A stretch of DNA of 64,000 nucleotides from Oreohelix idahoensis (lineage: Eukaryota; Mollusca; Gastropoda; Stylommatophora; Oreohelicidae): NCBI GenBank assembly GCA_024509875.1, contig JAMPIV010018785.1, positions 792,953 to 856,952 on the forward strand, read 5' to 3'. The position numbers and the translations under genes are program-made. The notes under the pieces are model-generated. The model was not told the origin of the DNA, searched no databases, and saw only the letters and a list, made by a program, of their open reading frames with translations. Positions 11,369-22,710 of the stretch are shown piece after piece. Within the stretch, counting starts at the first letter, position 1. Each line of letters starts with the position of its first letter.

Positions 11369-12722
11369 TGTAAAGTACGATATTATCCCAGATATACAAG
11401 TGCTAGTGATGCGATGTTAAGTTCTGGTATTTGTATCGTGTTGAAAAGTGTCGCTGAGTGGGCGTGTCGTTTCCACCTGTACAGTTCAGTGTTGCAGGGT
11501 ATCTAGGTCATCAGCCTGAGGCACTGCCTGGATGTAGCACAGTCACTCACACACGAACAGCGTACATGTTTCACAGGTGTGTAGAACAAGTAGAAAGATG
11601 TTGTAGTGAGTAATGGTGTGTATACAGCAGATCGAGAACACGAAGTCGTATAGGCTCTTATTCAGGAACACACAAACTCACTCCCACACGTAGAAGTCAT
11701 AAATGTGGTATAATGCCGATGACTTTCTTCAACATTTATTATGGCGACAGTACGTTGACGGACAACACAGTCAGTAGTATAAGGAACATAGACATATCAT
11801 GTGTGGTAATGATTATGAATATCGAGTGTCATCAATCCTGTATAGCTCGTAGGTATGATACTAATAATGCTGGCTTGGTAATATACCTTCTTTCATATGG
11901 TAACTCAGGGCCTCTGACTAAACGCGTCAGGAAGTCTTGTAACAAATATAGTTGCTTAAAGATATCAAGGTCTGTGAATCTGTTTAACAATAGTCAAGAC
12001 CTCATATGGCTTCCCACGCCAGACACTTCTTCTTCTGCTCAAAATATCGGCCGAAATATCGGGCCTATAATAAGTGATGACCAACTGTGTATTCTTCAAA
12101 GGTAGGCATTGTCATCTATGCCGGAACCTACCGCACTCATGCGGATTTTATAATAATAATTCTTTACTGGCTTCTGTAAGATAGCTAGACGTATAGTCTT
12201 GGTTGGCTATATCAAGCACACATAAAGGACTATGGATCTCAAGAACTGTGAGCGCTACTCATAGGTTCGTACTAAATGTTCTGCAATCTCGGCATAGTAA
12301 TAAAGTATGTTTTACCTTGGACAGAATCCGAGAAATACATAAAATCACAACTGTCGTCGTTCTAGACGAACAGAATAACTCTGGGGGAATCACTGACATC
12401 ACAGTCACACTGTAGACCATCTTTCCCCAGATAATGCAGAGACGAAACAACGGACATCTTGTCCGGTCAGAAACCAGCTCATCACTCCCACAGACGGAAG
12501 TCTTCTCCGTTCGCGCTAAAAACTAGCGCATGCGTAGACAGAACAGATTTTTTAGAACAGCTAACCCCCCGTCATAAGACAGATCAACCACCAAGAATAA
12601 ACACAGGGAAGATAACCCCAAATCAACCTGTCCCGGGAGTTAACATACAGTTCTCTACCTTCGATCGTCAAAAATATTAAATAGCTTTACGTCTTATGAA
12701 ACCGTCAAAAACGACGGCAACA
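11369..12722 (-). repeat. Element B 5' LTR, about 1354 bp
   Basis: On the + strand it runs TGTAAAGTACG...GGCAACA, giving TG...CA ends on the element strand. The left edge is fixed by the PBS and by identity with the start of the element D LTR (TGTAAAGTAC at 57781). The right edge is fixed by the abrupt start of LINE sequence at 12723. No convincing promoter could be assigned by eye. Confidence 0.75.
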
Positions 12723-13609
12723 CTTGTGCACTTTCTTGTGTGGGAAAAGTGTTTCTCCAATGACCAGGTTGTTAATACTGCAGAAGCTTATTAATTTGTC
12801 CCCATTCTCATTTGCTGTCCCACTGCCGCATTTCCCCATTACTCTTTCGTTATAATTATTGTGTGCTTCCACTTTCGCATTTAGGTCTCCCATTATTATA
12901 ATAAGATCGTACCTGGGTGTAGTTTCCATTTCTTTTTTGTACCTGTTGATAGAACTCGTCCTTGATCTCTTCATCGCTGTCGTTTGTTGGTACACAGCAT
13001 TGTATAATTGTGGTGTTGGTGAACCTCCCTCTCAGTCTTGCTCTTATCAGTCTGTTGTTGATGGGTTTCCATTCCAGTAAAGATCTTTCCATTCCTTTCT
13101 TCGGGATAATGGCTACACCTTCGTTGTGCTGACCATCCTCTCTGCCAGAATAAAGTACTGTTTCCCCTGTAGCTGTTTTTATTCTCCCCTTACCTGTCCA
13201 TCTGCTCTCGCTTATTCCCAGGATATGTATCTTGTAGTTCCTCATCTTAGCTGTGATTTGTCTCAGCTTTCCTGCCTCATTCATAGTTCTGACGTTCCAA
13301 AAACCAATTCTGGTTTAGTGTTTTGCTGTCGGGGCATCCGTTTTCATGCCAGTGGCTTCCTTTCGGATTTCACCACTGTCAGTCATACGAGCCTGAGACT
13401 CCGGATGTCCGTCCCGCAGCAAAGTTTTTCCATTTATTGTTGTTTCTGTAGCATGTGCGATTTTTTACATAGACAGGAGTGTCGACCCTGTGCTAAAACC
13501 CCCAACTAGGAGGACCAGAGTACCAGCTTTTGTCTGACCCCTACCCACGCAGACCAGTCCAGCTTGGTTGAACCTACCAGGAGTAAATCTCCCACTGGCA
13601 TAGCTCTGG
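12723..13609 (-). pseudogene. LINE fragment with endonuclease domain, cut by element B
   Basis: Reverse-oriented relative of the LINE at 47091-50341. Its 5' end (13609) begins CCAGAGCTATGCCAGTGGGA, the same as the other copy, so this is the true LINE 5' end. It encodes an apurinic-endonuclease-like domain (MNEAGKLRQITAKM, ILGISESRWTGKGRI, IIMGDLNAKV) with one frameshift near 12960. It stops at 12723 because element B inserted there; the rest of the LINE should lie beyond the left window edge. 5' end present and 3' end missing is explained by that insertion. Confidence 0.85.
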
Positions 13610-13807
13610 GGATTGTCAGGGTACACAAGCTGCCATACCGCTACAAGGTATATGTACCATTGATGGCAGCCAACGTGTCATACAATGCGATTATTATGAG
13701 GTTGTACATGAGGCTAGCAACGTCATCATGTCAAACAAGTTGACACAGAAACCACTGCTGGAAGAGCACGTGAATGATTTGTGCAGCATTCCTGCAAGTG
13801 GACCAGC

Positions 13808-14245
13808 TACAGTGGTTTATACAATACCAAACCTACCCTCTGTCCTGTTCTTACTGTTCTAAGTCTACTATCATACTGGACACAGTATTAAGGTCTTTCT
13901 CTTGTTGGACTGACCAATACTGATATATAGGGGAACAACAGAAGTGATTGCGTCATTAATAGGCTGAACTGCCCATGGTAAACTTCCGGTGTTATGTATA
14001 GAGGTTCGCACTAATGACCTGTCATTGAAACATCCTTTTTGGGGATGCGTAGATGGCAGGGAGTACAGTGTGATTCGCTTGCATAGCTAAGCGGTGTTGT
14101 CGCACGGAAGGTCCAGGGTTCAAATCCTGGGTAAGCCACTCATGTCTGTTGTTTTTCTGTTGTCTAGTGTTCTACTTCTTTATTTCCTACGAGTGCCTTA
14201 TAACATACCTTTATATTTGTTTCATATTAATTTACAGTGGTGGCT
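13808..14245 (+). mobile_element. SINE-like repeat, family 3 (tRNA-like segment inside)
   Basis: Homologous to the reverse complement of about 40385-40745. It contains a tRNA-like segment near 14062-14140 with B-box GGTTCAAATCC and a CCTGGGTAAGCCAC end. The upstream part (GGGGAACAACAGAAGTGATT near 13930) also matches the other copy. It does not fold as a full tRNA by eye, so it is not called a tRNA gene. Confidence 0.55.
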
Positions 14246-15438
14246 CAATGCTCCGTAACGGGCGCAAAAGAATGATATGGTTCGTTTTTACGTGCACGTG
14301 CATGATATTTTTAAAAGAGGATTGGGTAGTCCCATAGTAAAGTGTTTCTCAAACGGTGTGCCGCGGCACATTGGTGTGTACAAGAGAGCCAGAGGTATGC
14401 CGCTAAATTTTGATAGTAAAAAATGTGTCCGATATTCCTCCACGAATAAAGAAAATCTGTGCCTTCAAGCAGGCTTACATTGAAAACTTGTATATTAAAA
14501 TATAAAATTTCTCTCAAATTCTTCATTTTTGTCATGTCTTGCAATAACAATATATATTGTAATAGAATTTGAATATAGTCAATGTAGTATACACTGTAAA
14601 ATACTATAAATTTACGATTAATTACACGAGAGTCCAGCATGTAATGTTTTTAGATTTTACATATTTTTGAATTTTTGTAATTTTATATATGTTTTTTTCG
14701 TATGACTACCACCCTTGTCTCTAGTGACCATATGGTTCTTTTTCAGTTCTAGTAATTGTTTAACATCGAAAGCTCGCATCAGAAAGGCAATAGAGATGAC
14801 TGCAACTAGAGTCCCTGTTTTTATGTTTGAAGCTGGTCTACGGTTCGTTCTAGCACTGGTCTGGATGATGTTCATTGAAGTTTCGGGTCAAGAGAGGGAC
14901 ATAGCATATAAATCACCTGGAGGCTTACTTCTCTGTCCACTTGTGGAGGATTTCTATAGCTACAAGAGAAGATCTTCTTTTGGTGAGACGCATGCGTATT
15001 ATATATACACTTGTGCTTATATATTATACACATGCATACATAATAAAGGCATACACATAAACTAACACACATACTTGTATATTAGTACAAAGCGTTAAAT
15101 ATTTTTAAAATGGACACATGGGAAAGGCAATTTTACCATCAGCTTCATTTTACTTTGCGCTCCATACGGATCATGGAGCCATTATTGCTGCTGGTCCCTT
15201 ACGGGAAGCCTGCACCATTCAGTCACGTGCTCTTGCAGCGATGGTTTCATTGACAATTTGTTTTATATGATGAGGTTGCCAGACTCTTGCACAACCACAA
15301 ATAACCACATGTCTAAAGGAGACGTAGTTATATTCTTTCTTAGTCTCTTCAGAGACCACCGGGAACTGCACGGGGCCGATGTGATGTGGCGCACAAATAT
15401 TATAATTGTGGATTGTACTTATATATGAGCTTATATAT
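14246..15438. other. Non-coding interval, no clear feature
   Basis: A/T-rich with short ORFs only. A segment at 14246-14280 (CTCAATGCTCCGTAACGGGC) resembles one near 37040. A TATA/CATA-rich patch lies near 15000-15060. I see nothing codable here. Confidence 0.4.
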
Positions 15439-15692
15439 GAGCGTCCGATTAACAGAGTGGTTGGAGCGCTTATCTCTCGCGGCAAAGCTGCCAGGTTTGA
15501 ATCACGGTACTGACACGCTCCAGTTTACTCAGCTGTAAATGGGTACCTGACCTTGAGTTAGGGAATGAAAAGGCAGCGTTGGAGGGAACTGGATCACCTG
15601 GGAACTGCTAGATCTAGTATGGTGAAGTCCTTAACACTTCACTCCCCTACGTCATTATCTGCTATGGGACCACCTTTACATTTGACCTACTT
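15439..15692 (+). mobile_element. tRNA-derived SINE, family 2
   Basis: tRNA-like head (CAGAGTGGTTGGAGCGCTTA ... GGTTTGAATCACGG) then a conserved body: CAGCTGTAAATGGGTACCTG and GGTGAAGTCCTTAACACTTC. Matches 52034-52240 and the reverse complement of 42475-42716. The A and B boxes imply internal pol III promotion in the ancestral copy. Confidence 0.75.
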
Positions 15693-15879
15693 ATATATAG
15701 ATATAATTAAATTATTATTGTTATTGTTGAATATTATCGCATCATTGCACTCCGGGCAAACTCCGTGGTGCTCAGTCTCCCTCAGCATATGTCAAAGGGT
15801 ATGAAAGCTAACTGTTCCTGTTGGGCGCTGGTTATATACACGACGGATGCATCCTCTTATACGTCCATCCCAGCTAGCC

Positions 15880-16083
15880 TTACGTTAGATGCCAAATTCC
15901 AGCAAACTTGTAGCTAAGAGTTGTTAATTCAAAACTTTCAGTGTCATTCTCTAACAGGCGATCATTAGTTGCCCTCAGTATCTCTCCTTTATTCATATCC
16001 AGTACACCGTCTACGGGTGTTCTTGAAGCTAGTCTGTCAGCTCTTTCATTGCCGCGTACCTCTGCATGACCAGGGCAGTAGAT
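15880..16083 (-). pseudogene. LINE RNase H domain fragment
   Basis: About 67 codons between a stop and TAA at 15880, reading IYCPGHAEVRGNERADRLAS near its start. PGHxxVRGNExAD is the C-terminal signature of RNase H in I/R1-type LINEs. No adjoining RT is visible, so this is an isolated relic. Confidence 0.65.
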
Positions 16084-16085
16084 TT

Positions 16086-17221
16086 ACACCAGTGCCGGAA
16101 GACTCAAAGCTAATATGTTTTCCATTCATACTGTAATAATAATGAATTGTATATACATATTTTGTTGGAATGATGAGTGTGTTCTCTTTCTACGCCATTA
16201 CAGTTTTCTTCAAGCACGAAGTTTCTATACCAGTGGTACGCAACTCATGAGCTGTCGGGATCTACTATGGAAACATTGATCTCTCTAAAGATCTTACTCT
16301 AATAAAACCACGTCTGTTTTTAGTGTATTTGGAATAAATGCACCCTATACATAACTGTTCTCTCTAGCGTATACTCTGCTTCCTTCTTCTTCTTCTTCTT
16401 TCGTTCGCTTGAACTATATTGTCTATATCTGCAATGTTGTTTCTTGTATAAACTTCACTGTCTTTTGTAGTTCATTCTATTCTCATGCCTCCTGGCTCCA
16501 CGGGGCAATTGAGAAGGACCCCCAGTAGTAGGGGTTGGGCCCTTCCGAGGCAGAGGGCCCGGCACTGCGCCTGCCTGGGTGTCCGTCACAGGGCGAGTGC
16601 CATAACGTTTTGCAGATATAGGCATACTTCCATAGCGCGTGTGCGTGGCATCCTGATTGCTGTGGTGCGCCTCCTGGCTGGTTGCCTCCGTCTTCAGCAC
16701 CTTGACTTGCTAGGGCAGACTGTGGTCTTGCTCGAGTGTAGGAGGGCTTGGCCAGTCTTGGTTTTTCAGCCGCTGATGGCTGTACTTGAGCCCCATCTCC
16801 ACGTCAAGGAGCTGGCCTCGATGGGGACTCTGCTTCCTACATTTACATCCGCAGAAAGGTGGAAAATTCAAACTAAGTATAATTCTACTAAACGTTGACT
16901 TCCTTTCGAACAAAACATCGTGTTTCAATCTTATGCGGTTTACAGATAGCATGAATTGTAATACGCTAGCTTGTGGGATGTCACTAGGAACGCAGGAAAA
17001 AGTACATTTAATCTTGGGGATCCTGCGCTTTTAAAAGCGTGCGGGAGGAGGTTAGTCAGACATTTTTCCTAGCTTAAACATTCTTTTCTTTTCTCATTCT
17101 TCGTCACCTTGAGAACCTGCAGATCATTCACTGTGATCTAACGACTTTCGCGATCGACCACTTGCTCTATACCTTCTTGTCGTTGCCAACTTTATTTATT
17201 ATGCTTTCTGGTGGTTTCCTC
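16086..17221. other. Unassigned interval with a GC-richer patch
   Basis: 16485-16900 is GC-richer than its surroundings and has overlapping ORFs on both strands (for example PLPRKGPTPTTGGPSQLPRG on -). A TTC-rich run lies at about 16382-16402. I do not recognise a protein; it may be an old repeat. Confidence 0.3.
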
Positions 17222-17417
17222 CAGTGCTGTGGAGTCAGAGTCGTGGAGTCGATCGTTTTTTAGTGGAATTGGCGTCGGTACAGAATGTCCGGACTACGAA
17301 TCCGAATTGTATGCCACATGGCTGTAGTCGGAGTCGGTAGTCGGAGTCGGTAGTCGGAGTCGGGCTTCTAAAATTTCTAGAGTTTTCTGAAACATTTTGG
17401 CCGACTCCACATTCCTG
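17222..17417. mobile_element. Probable hAT-like MITE
   Basis: Begins CAGTGCTGTGGAGTCAGAGT and ends CCGACTCCACATTCCTG, imperfect inverted ends around TGTGGAGTCGG. The interior has repeated GTCGGAGTCGGTA units (17330-17362). CAGTGCTGTGGAGTCGG ends are typical of a widespread animal hAT-related MITE group. I could not see a clean 8-bp target duplication. Confidence 0.5.
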
Positions 17418-18384
17418 ATTTTCTCTGTTTAACGTCAAACAGAACAGCCTCTAGCATCTTTCTCTTACATCACTTCCACTGGTACATTTATGTACTAGCA
17501 AACGTTTAAAACCGCTAGTTGAGTATTGCAAATATATTTTCTGTGAATTTTTAGACCACAAATAATGCTGGCTAGAGAAATATTAACATCTGTGAATACG
17601 TTGCGGCTCGTCCATAGGTACAGTGGAACTAAGCACTCTCTACTAGATAAATCATATACATCAGAATTACCGCTGGAACTGCGAAGATCGTTCTTTGTCA
17701 TCGATACCTTCGGCCGGAGGAAAGAGGAAACATGGACGCAGAAGAAATCATCATTCGTAAACTTTTACACGTGTTGATGGGAGATCTATGGGTTTGCCCC
17801 GAGTGCAGTGATGTCAATTCTGAACAACAATAACAATGAACATCTTCATCTTCAAGAGCCATGCCAGCAGCTGGCATGGGTGTCCATGTCTCTCCACAAC
17901 TTCCTTCCACAATGCTGTTTTAATTAAACGTGTTGTTGACTTACTTTCCAACCATTATGTTAAACTGTTCAATGTCTTCTCTCTCTGTTGTTCTGTATCT
18001 CATTTCCATGTAATTTTTCCTGCTGTCTCAATATATTCCTGCTTCTCTCTTCTCATAACGTGTCCACGCGGATTGCTTCCTTCTGATTTAATTAATAAGT
18101 TTCCTTGGCACTCTTACCTCTTTCAGTACATTCTAATTTCTCTTCTTAGTTCTCCGTGATATTCCTAACATTATTTTGTGCACAACTGCATCTATGTGGC
18201 CTCCAGGCATTTTCTTCCTGCTTTACAGACTGTCCATAACTCGCTTCCATATGATATGATGCGTCTTCAGCTTCTTCTACACGTATTGCTGGTACTTCAT
18301 AGAGATCTTTTATGTATTCTGTACATCTTATTTATTAATCTTTTTATTAGAGTTCTCTTCAGGATCATCATTAGCCTTTAGCTC
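17418..18384. other. Unassigned interval
   Basis: Only short ORFs. A pyrimidine-rich stretch (about 17930-18370) might be decayed LINE antisense sequence, but no motif is secure. Confidence 0.3.
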
Positions 18385-18396
18385 TATTAGAGTACA

Positions 18397-18650
18397 TGGA
18401 TCCCGTTACACGTCCATTGAGGCATATAGGGAATATGGTGTTAGGCCCATATTTTCTTGACCATCGGCACACTAGAGTCAGCATCACGCCGGCCGCCTTA
18501 ACCTTCTTAGAGTTGCTCTGGTACTCAATTCTTGAGGCAGGGTCGACCCCGAAGCCGTTTGCGGTCTAAATAAATTACTCCTCAACTGGGGATCGAACCA
18601 TGGACCACAGAGCTAGGAAGTGCACTAACCACTGCGCTACCGCGGCTCCT
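18397..18650 (-). mobile_element. tRNA-derived SINE, family 1, with target duplication
   Basis: The tRNA-like head is at the right end; on - it reads CGCGGTAGCGCAGTGGTTAG then GGTTCGATCCCC. The body has GGTCGACCC and CCGGCGTGATGCTGA. A 12-bp target duplication TATTAGAGTACA flanks it (18385-18396 and 18651-18662). Two other copies are at 18743-19017 and 60397-60665. Confidence 0.85.
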
Positions 18651-18742
18651 TATTAGAGTACAGGTCTTCAACAAATAAACTCCAAGCTTCCCTGCCCCGT
18701 GCCATCAGCTTAATGTCTTTTAATGTCTTCTTTATCCATTAT

Positions 18743-19017
18743 GCCGCTGTAGCATAGTGGTTAGTGTACTGGCTTCCTAGCTCAGTGGTCTATGGTTCAA
18801 TCCCCAGATGAGGTGGGATTTTTTAAGGCCACAAACGGCTCCTGGGTCGACCCAGCCCCAATTGGGTAGCACAGCAACTCTGGGAAGGTTAAGGCGCCTG
18901 GCGTGATGCTGACCACATCACCCCTAGTGTGCCGATGGTCAAGAAAATATGGTCCTAACACCATATTCCCAATATGCCTCAATGCGCGTGTAACGGGATC
19001 CTTGACCTTTACCTTTA
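18743..19017 (+). mobile_element. tRNA-derived SINE, family 1
   Basis: Same family as 18397-18650 but opposite orientation: CGCTGTAGCATAGTGGTTAG head, GGTTCAATCCCC B box, then GGCGTGATGCTGACCACATC and AAGAAAATATGG in the body. Imperfect CTTTATC-type flanks may be the target duplication. The two SINEs lie head to head, about 92 bp apart. Confidence 0.8.
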
Positions 19018-19059
19018 TCTATTTCACGTTCGTCACCAGGTCCTTTCTCCGTGTGTGTG

Positions 19060-19060
<1 letters not shown>

Positions 19061-19092
<32 letters not shown>
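19061..19092. repeat. Poly-T run (32 bp)
   Basis: Uninterrupted T run. It could be the poly-A tail of a minus-strand insertion whose body is the LINE fragment to its right, but no duplication was found. Confidence 0.7.
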
Positions 19093-19093
<1 letters not shown>

Positions 19094-19370
19094 GCGTTCC
19101 TCTAATTTTACCCTGTCGGTCCAAAACCGGGACTGTGTTGTGATGCTAATAACTAGTTTTCTCAATGTATGTTCTATCCAGCGCCAGCGTCTTCAGTTCA
19201 CATCTTATTCCACCGGCATTTTTCTGGTTCTGTCCATCAGTTCTACATTAATGATCCAGCTATACAATTTTAATCCCGTTTTCCACGTAAGTATCCATTT
19301 ATGAAAGTCTATGAATGTCTGCTTGACATTTTTCTTATTGTCCATGTTTCACATCCATTCAATGTTAATG
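19094..19370 (-). pseudogene. Decayed LINE RT C-terminal fragment
   Basis: On - it reads LNGCETWTIRKMSSRHS near 19320-19370 and RWRWIEHTLRK-like residues further on, the hallmark end of RTE/jockey-type RT ORFs. Several stops. It abuts the 5'-truncated R2/NeSL-type LINE at 19370. A similar YGCETW fragment lies on the far side of the LINE array (36132-36240). Confidence 0.6.
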
Positions 19371-21608
19371 GGAAGAGAGATGCAATCAAGTTTCCACCCG
19401 CCAGTGCAAAAGGGCTTTGGGAACAGCTGGACGAAGCCTTGGCAAAAGAGTTGGATAACAACCTGAAGCAGATAACTTTGGAAAAGAAGCTGGAAATCTT
19501 CGGCGACATAATATATCTGCACTGTCGCAAAGTGTTCGGAGTGAGGGAGGCAAGGGAAAGTAACCCACCACGAAAAAGCAGAAGACAAATTAAAATAGAA
19601 GAAATCAGAAAACAGAAGAAGCATGCCCGAAAACTGTTCAAAAACGCAGTTGCCGCAGAGAAGGAAGGGTTACGACAGGTTTGGGAGCACCTGAAAGGCC
19701 AACATAATGCCCTTTGTAGAGCAGAAAGGTTGTGCAGGAAGAAAAGGAAGACTCGAATGGATAGGGAAAGATTCTTCAGGGAGCCCTTCAAGTTTGCCAA
19801 AGAACTGTTTGAGCAGCCACGGTCGGGTACGCTAAACATCAGGAAAGAAGACCTGGAAGAACACCTTGGAATGACATATTCAGATGGTCGCAAAGATGAG
19901 CCGCTCAGCAGCATGGCAGGCCTTAAATGGCCGAGTAAGCCAGGAGCTGAATTTAACACCAAGCCCCCAACGGTGCAAGAGGTAGAAAGCATTGTCCAGA
20001 AAGCTCGATGCAAGTCAGCTCCAGGTCCTAATGGTGTTCCATATGTGGTGTATAAGAGATGCCCTGAGGTGCTCAAACGACTGCTTCGTTTACTGAAGAG
20101 TGCGTGGAAAACCCAGCTTGTAAGCAAGGAATGGAGAAAGGCGAACGGAGTCTACATCCCGAAGGAGCAAAATTCCACAGACATCAGTCAGTTCAGGCCA
20201 ATCTCACTACTCAATGTGGAAGGGAAGATATTCTTCTCAGTGATGGCGGAAAGACTCACTACATACCTCCTGGCAAATGGGTACATTGACACTACCATTC
20301 AGAAAGGAGGTATCCCAGGTACACCAGGATGTCTAGAGCATGCCACAATGATATGGGAAGCAATCCAAAAGGCAAAGTCTGACAGAACAAACCTCCATGT
20401 AATCTGGTTGGATTTAGCGAATGCTTATGGATCCGTTCCACACCAGATGTTGTGGCAGGCCCTAGAAATGTATCATGTTCCACAAGAGATTGCAGCAATG
20501 CTGAAGCTGTATTTCGCAGGGTTTGCTGTCAGATTTTCAACCAGAGAGTACACAACGAAGTGGATTGGCCTTGAAGTTGGAATTGCGATGGGATGTACCA
20601 TCTCTCCGATACTATTCGTGATGGCTATGCAGGTAATCCTCAATGCGGCTGAAGGAATGGCTATAGGTCCAAAGCTCGGTGAAATGTGTCTCATGCCACC
20701 GCTCAAAGCATTCATGGATGACACAACAATTTTGACATCAGATGAACATCAGGCCCGGAGGATGTTAACACGCCTGGATGAACTAGTCAGCTGGTGCAGA
20801 ATGAGCTTCAAACCCAAGAAGTCGAGAAGCCTATCAGTCAGGAAAGGGAAGATAGCAGAGGTCATATTCACGGTTTCCAACCAAAGAATCCCTACTGTCA
20901 TTGAGGAACCTGTTAAAAGTCTTGGCAGGGTGTACGATGCCTCATTAAAAGACTCAAAGGCAGTGCAACAGACAATAGAAATGGCAGACAGAGGGCTACA
21001 GATCATAGACCAAAGCAGACTCCTGGGGAAGTTCAAACTGTGGTGCCTCCAGTTCATGTTGATACCAAAGTTGCTGTGGCCACTGCTTATATATGAAATA
21101 AGCACAAGTACAGTGGAAGCCATAGAGCAGAAGGTCAACAAGTTCATGAGAAAATGGCTAGGAGTACCACCAGGTCTGTCAGATGTAGCACTGTACTGCA
21201 AAAAGTCAAAACTTCTGCTTCCTTTCAAGTCAGTTGTTGAAGAGTACAAAGTTGGAAAGGCAAGGCTTGCAATGATGCTACGCGAGTCAGCTGATGACGT
21301 GGTTAAGTCCATTCAGCCCACACTGAAAACGGGAAGGAAGTGGAAAGTGGAAGAAGCTGTTGATGCTGCCCAAGAGTCACTCAAACTGAGGGAGGTAATC
21401 GGATACACACAAACGAATAGACGGGGATTTGGTCATGGAGACATCCGCTGGTGGTCCAAGGCATCAAGCAGGGAGCGCAGAGACATGGTAGTTCAGGAGA
21501 TACGAGAAGCTGAGAATGATAAGAGGTTGCAAAAAGCAGTGCAGCAGGTCCAACAAGGCCAATGGACTACATGGGAAGGAGCCCTGCAGAGGTCCTTGAC
21601 ATGGAATG
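19370..21608 (+). pseudogene. R2/NeSL-type LINE copy 1, 5'-truncated, left half
   Basis: Nearly identical to codons about 107-850 of the intact copy at 32307-35639. It encodes the RT (WLDLANAYGSVPH, AMGCTISPILFVMAMQ, FMDDTTILT) and thumb. Similarity begins at GGGAAGAGAGATGC (19370), so the zinc finger and 5' UTR are missing. At 21608 the coding frame is cut by the LTR of element C; it resumes at 30902. No stop appears before the insertion, so apart from 5' truncation and this insertion the copy looks young. Confidence 0.9.
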
Positions 21609-22690
21609 TGATGCGTGATGCCATATGATGATGGATGGCACCCGCATGTCTGGTTTTGTGTAGTGTGTAGATGTGTTCAGTCAAAACAATGTTCATACAA
21701 CAATAACAGGGCAATCCACATAGGACGTCAGTAAACTCACGACGTATAAAGTCAATGAGTCTTGAAACAGCCGTTGACGTTTTTCTTCATTATTTATTGT
21801 GGACGCCACAGTGACAAAATGGTTACGCAAATGTGTAGGCACATCAAACAGTCATTATCACAGCAACATTCAATACAGCAATAGATGGTAGACAGCATTA
21901 CAATGATGAGTCAGATGCATGTTATATTTCATAGTGCTGTAAATGTAGTCAGGTGAAAAACTCCATCCTTTTCTATAACAGCCAGGAGATAACCAGATGT
22001 ATGAGATCAGTTCACTCTCCTTAGTCTGACTTCAGCAAGACAGACACGTCTGCCGAAGTATAAATAATGTCCTCGAAAATATCCTCTAGATAATAAAGGT
22101 TTTTTAAACCTAGTTCATTTAACAAAGTAGCAAGTAATGGTCCTTGGTACATGCATCAACCGATGCAGTACAATGCAGCGACATGTGAGCTGGAAAAGAA
22201 CATCTCGTGACGACGACTTTCGGAGACAGGCTATGAATCGAAATCGCTCACGACCCAAAATCGATAGAGTTAATGAAAAAGTCAATTTACCTTGCTTTCA
22301 TGAAATACACAGAAATATCACGCCTCCCGACATGTGGGAAAACACTAGAGGTATTATCTCGACTAAACGAAATATCCATAAGAGGACTACACATCCCTGA
22401 CAGAACAAAAGAAAGCGGAGATCCCCTCTTCAACGAGGCATCTCTTTCGCCATTCCAAATCGCTCACTCCCACTAGTGGTGGGCGGAAACCGATCGACAA
22501 AGAACAAGACAAGTCATGCGCAGTCCAGCGCAAAAATGACCACAGCTCAAAAGTTAACTGCATTCGATACCAACGCGAGAAGACAAATGCTTACCGAGAA
22601 AAGTGACTATAGATTTCAAGCAGTTGTTGCCCTTGCGTTATAAAACAGACATTGAAACAAAACGATGTTGCGAGAATTTATCACGCAACA
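21609..22690 (-). repeat. Element C 3' LTR (1082 bp)
   Basis: On the element strand it starts TGTTGCGTGATAAATTCTCG and ends ATCACGCATCA. The first 25 bases contain a hairpin (TGTTGCG/CGCAACA). Compared with the 5' LTR it has one fewer T in the run near 21780, AGATGGTAG in place of AGACGGTAG, and TTTTTTAAACC in place of TTTTCTAAACC. Confidence 0.95.
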
Positions 22691-22710
22691 TATCACCACC
22701 TCCTCCCGAT
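22691..22710 (-). promoter_or_regulatory. Element C polypurine tract (probable)
   Basis: On the element strand the sequence directly before the 3' LTR is CGGGAGGAGGTGGTGATA, purine-rich with a few T residues. Less clean than the element A tract but in the expected position. Confidence 0.5.

Larger units (their letters stand above)
6027..12722 (-). mobile_element. Element B: Gmr1-like LTR retrotransposon, interrupted by element A
   Basis: Reads leftward: 5' LTR (11369-12722), PBS, about 1.7-kb leader carrying a MITE, gag (8062-9675), protease and integrase (6794-7987), integrase C-terminus (6331-6645), linker and the first residues of RT (to 6027). The rest of RT, RNase H and the 3' LTR must lie left of the window, beyond element A, which inserted at 6026/6027. 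The 5' LTR edge abuts LINE sequence with CTTGT (12723-12727) as the probable target duplication. Frameshifts and two in-frame TAG codons make it non-coding for intact pol. Confidence 0.85.

Noticed and set aside
12203..12680. Small ORFs in the element B LTR
   Set aside because: Not conserved in the homologous element D LTR.
14062..14140. Possible tRNA with GGTTCAAATCC box
   Set aside because: Part of a family 3 repeat with a homologue at 40 kb; a complete cloverleaf could not be drawn by eye.
16485..16898. 137-codon + ORF and 81-codon - ORF in a GC-richer patch
   Set aside because: No recognised motif, opposite-strand overlap, and no supporting splice or repeat evidence.
18939..19124. ORF with a Lys run on -
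   Set aside because: Translation of the T32 run and SINE sequence; no homology.
19309..20127. 272-codon ORF antisense to the LINE RT (and its duplicate at 32582-33382)
   Set aside because: Shadow of a strongly coding + strand; repeated only because the LINE is repeated.
20749..21312. 187-codon antisense ORF in the LINE (also 34004-34567)
   Set aside because: Shadow ORF opposite RT; no recognisable motif.
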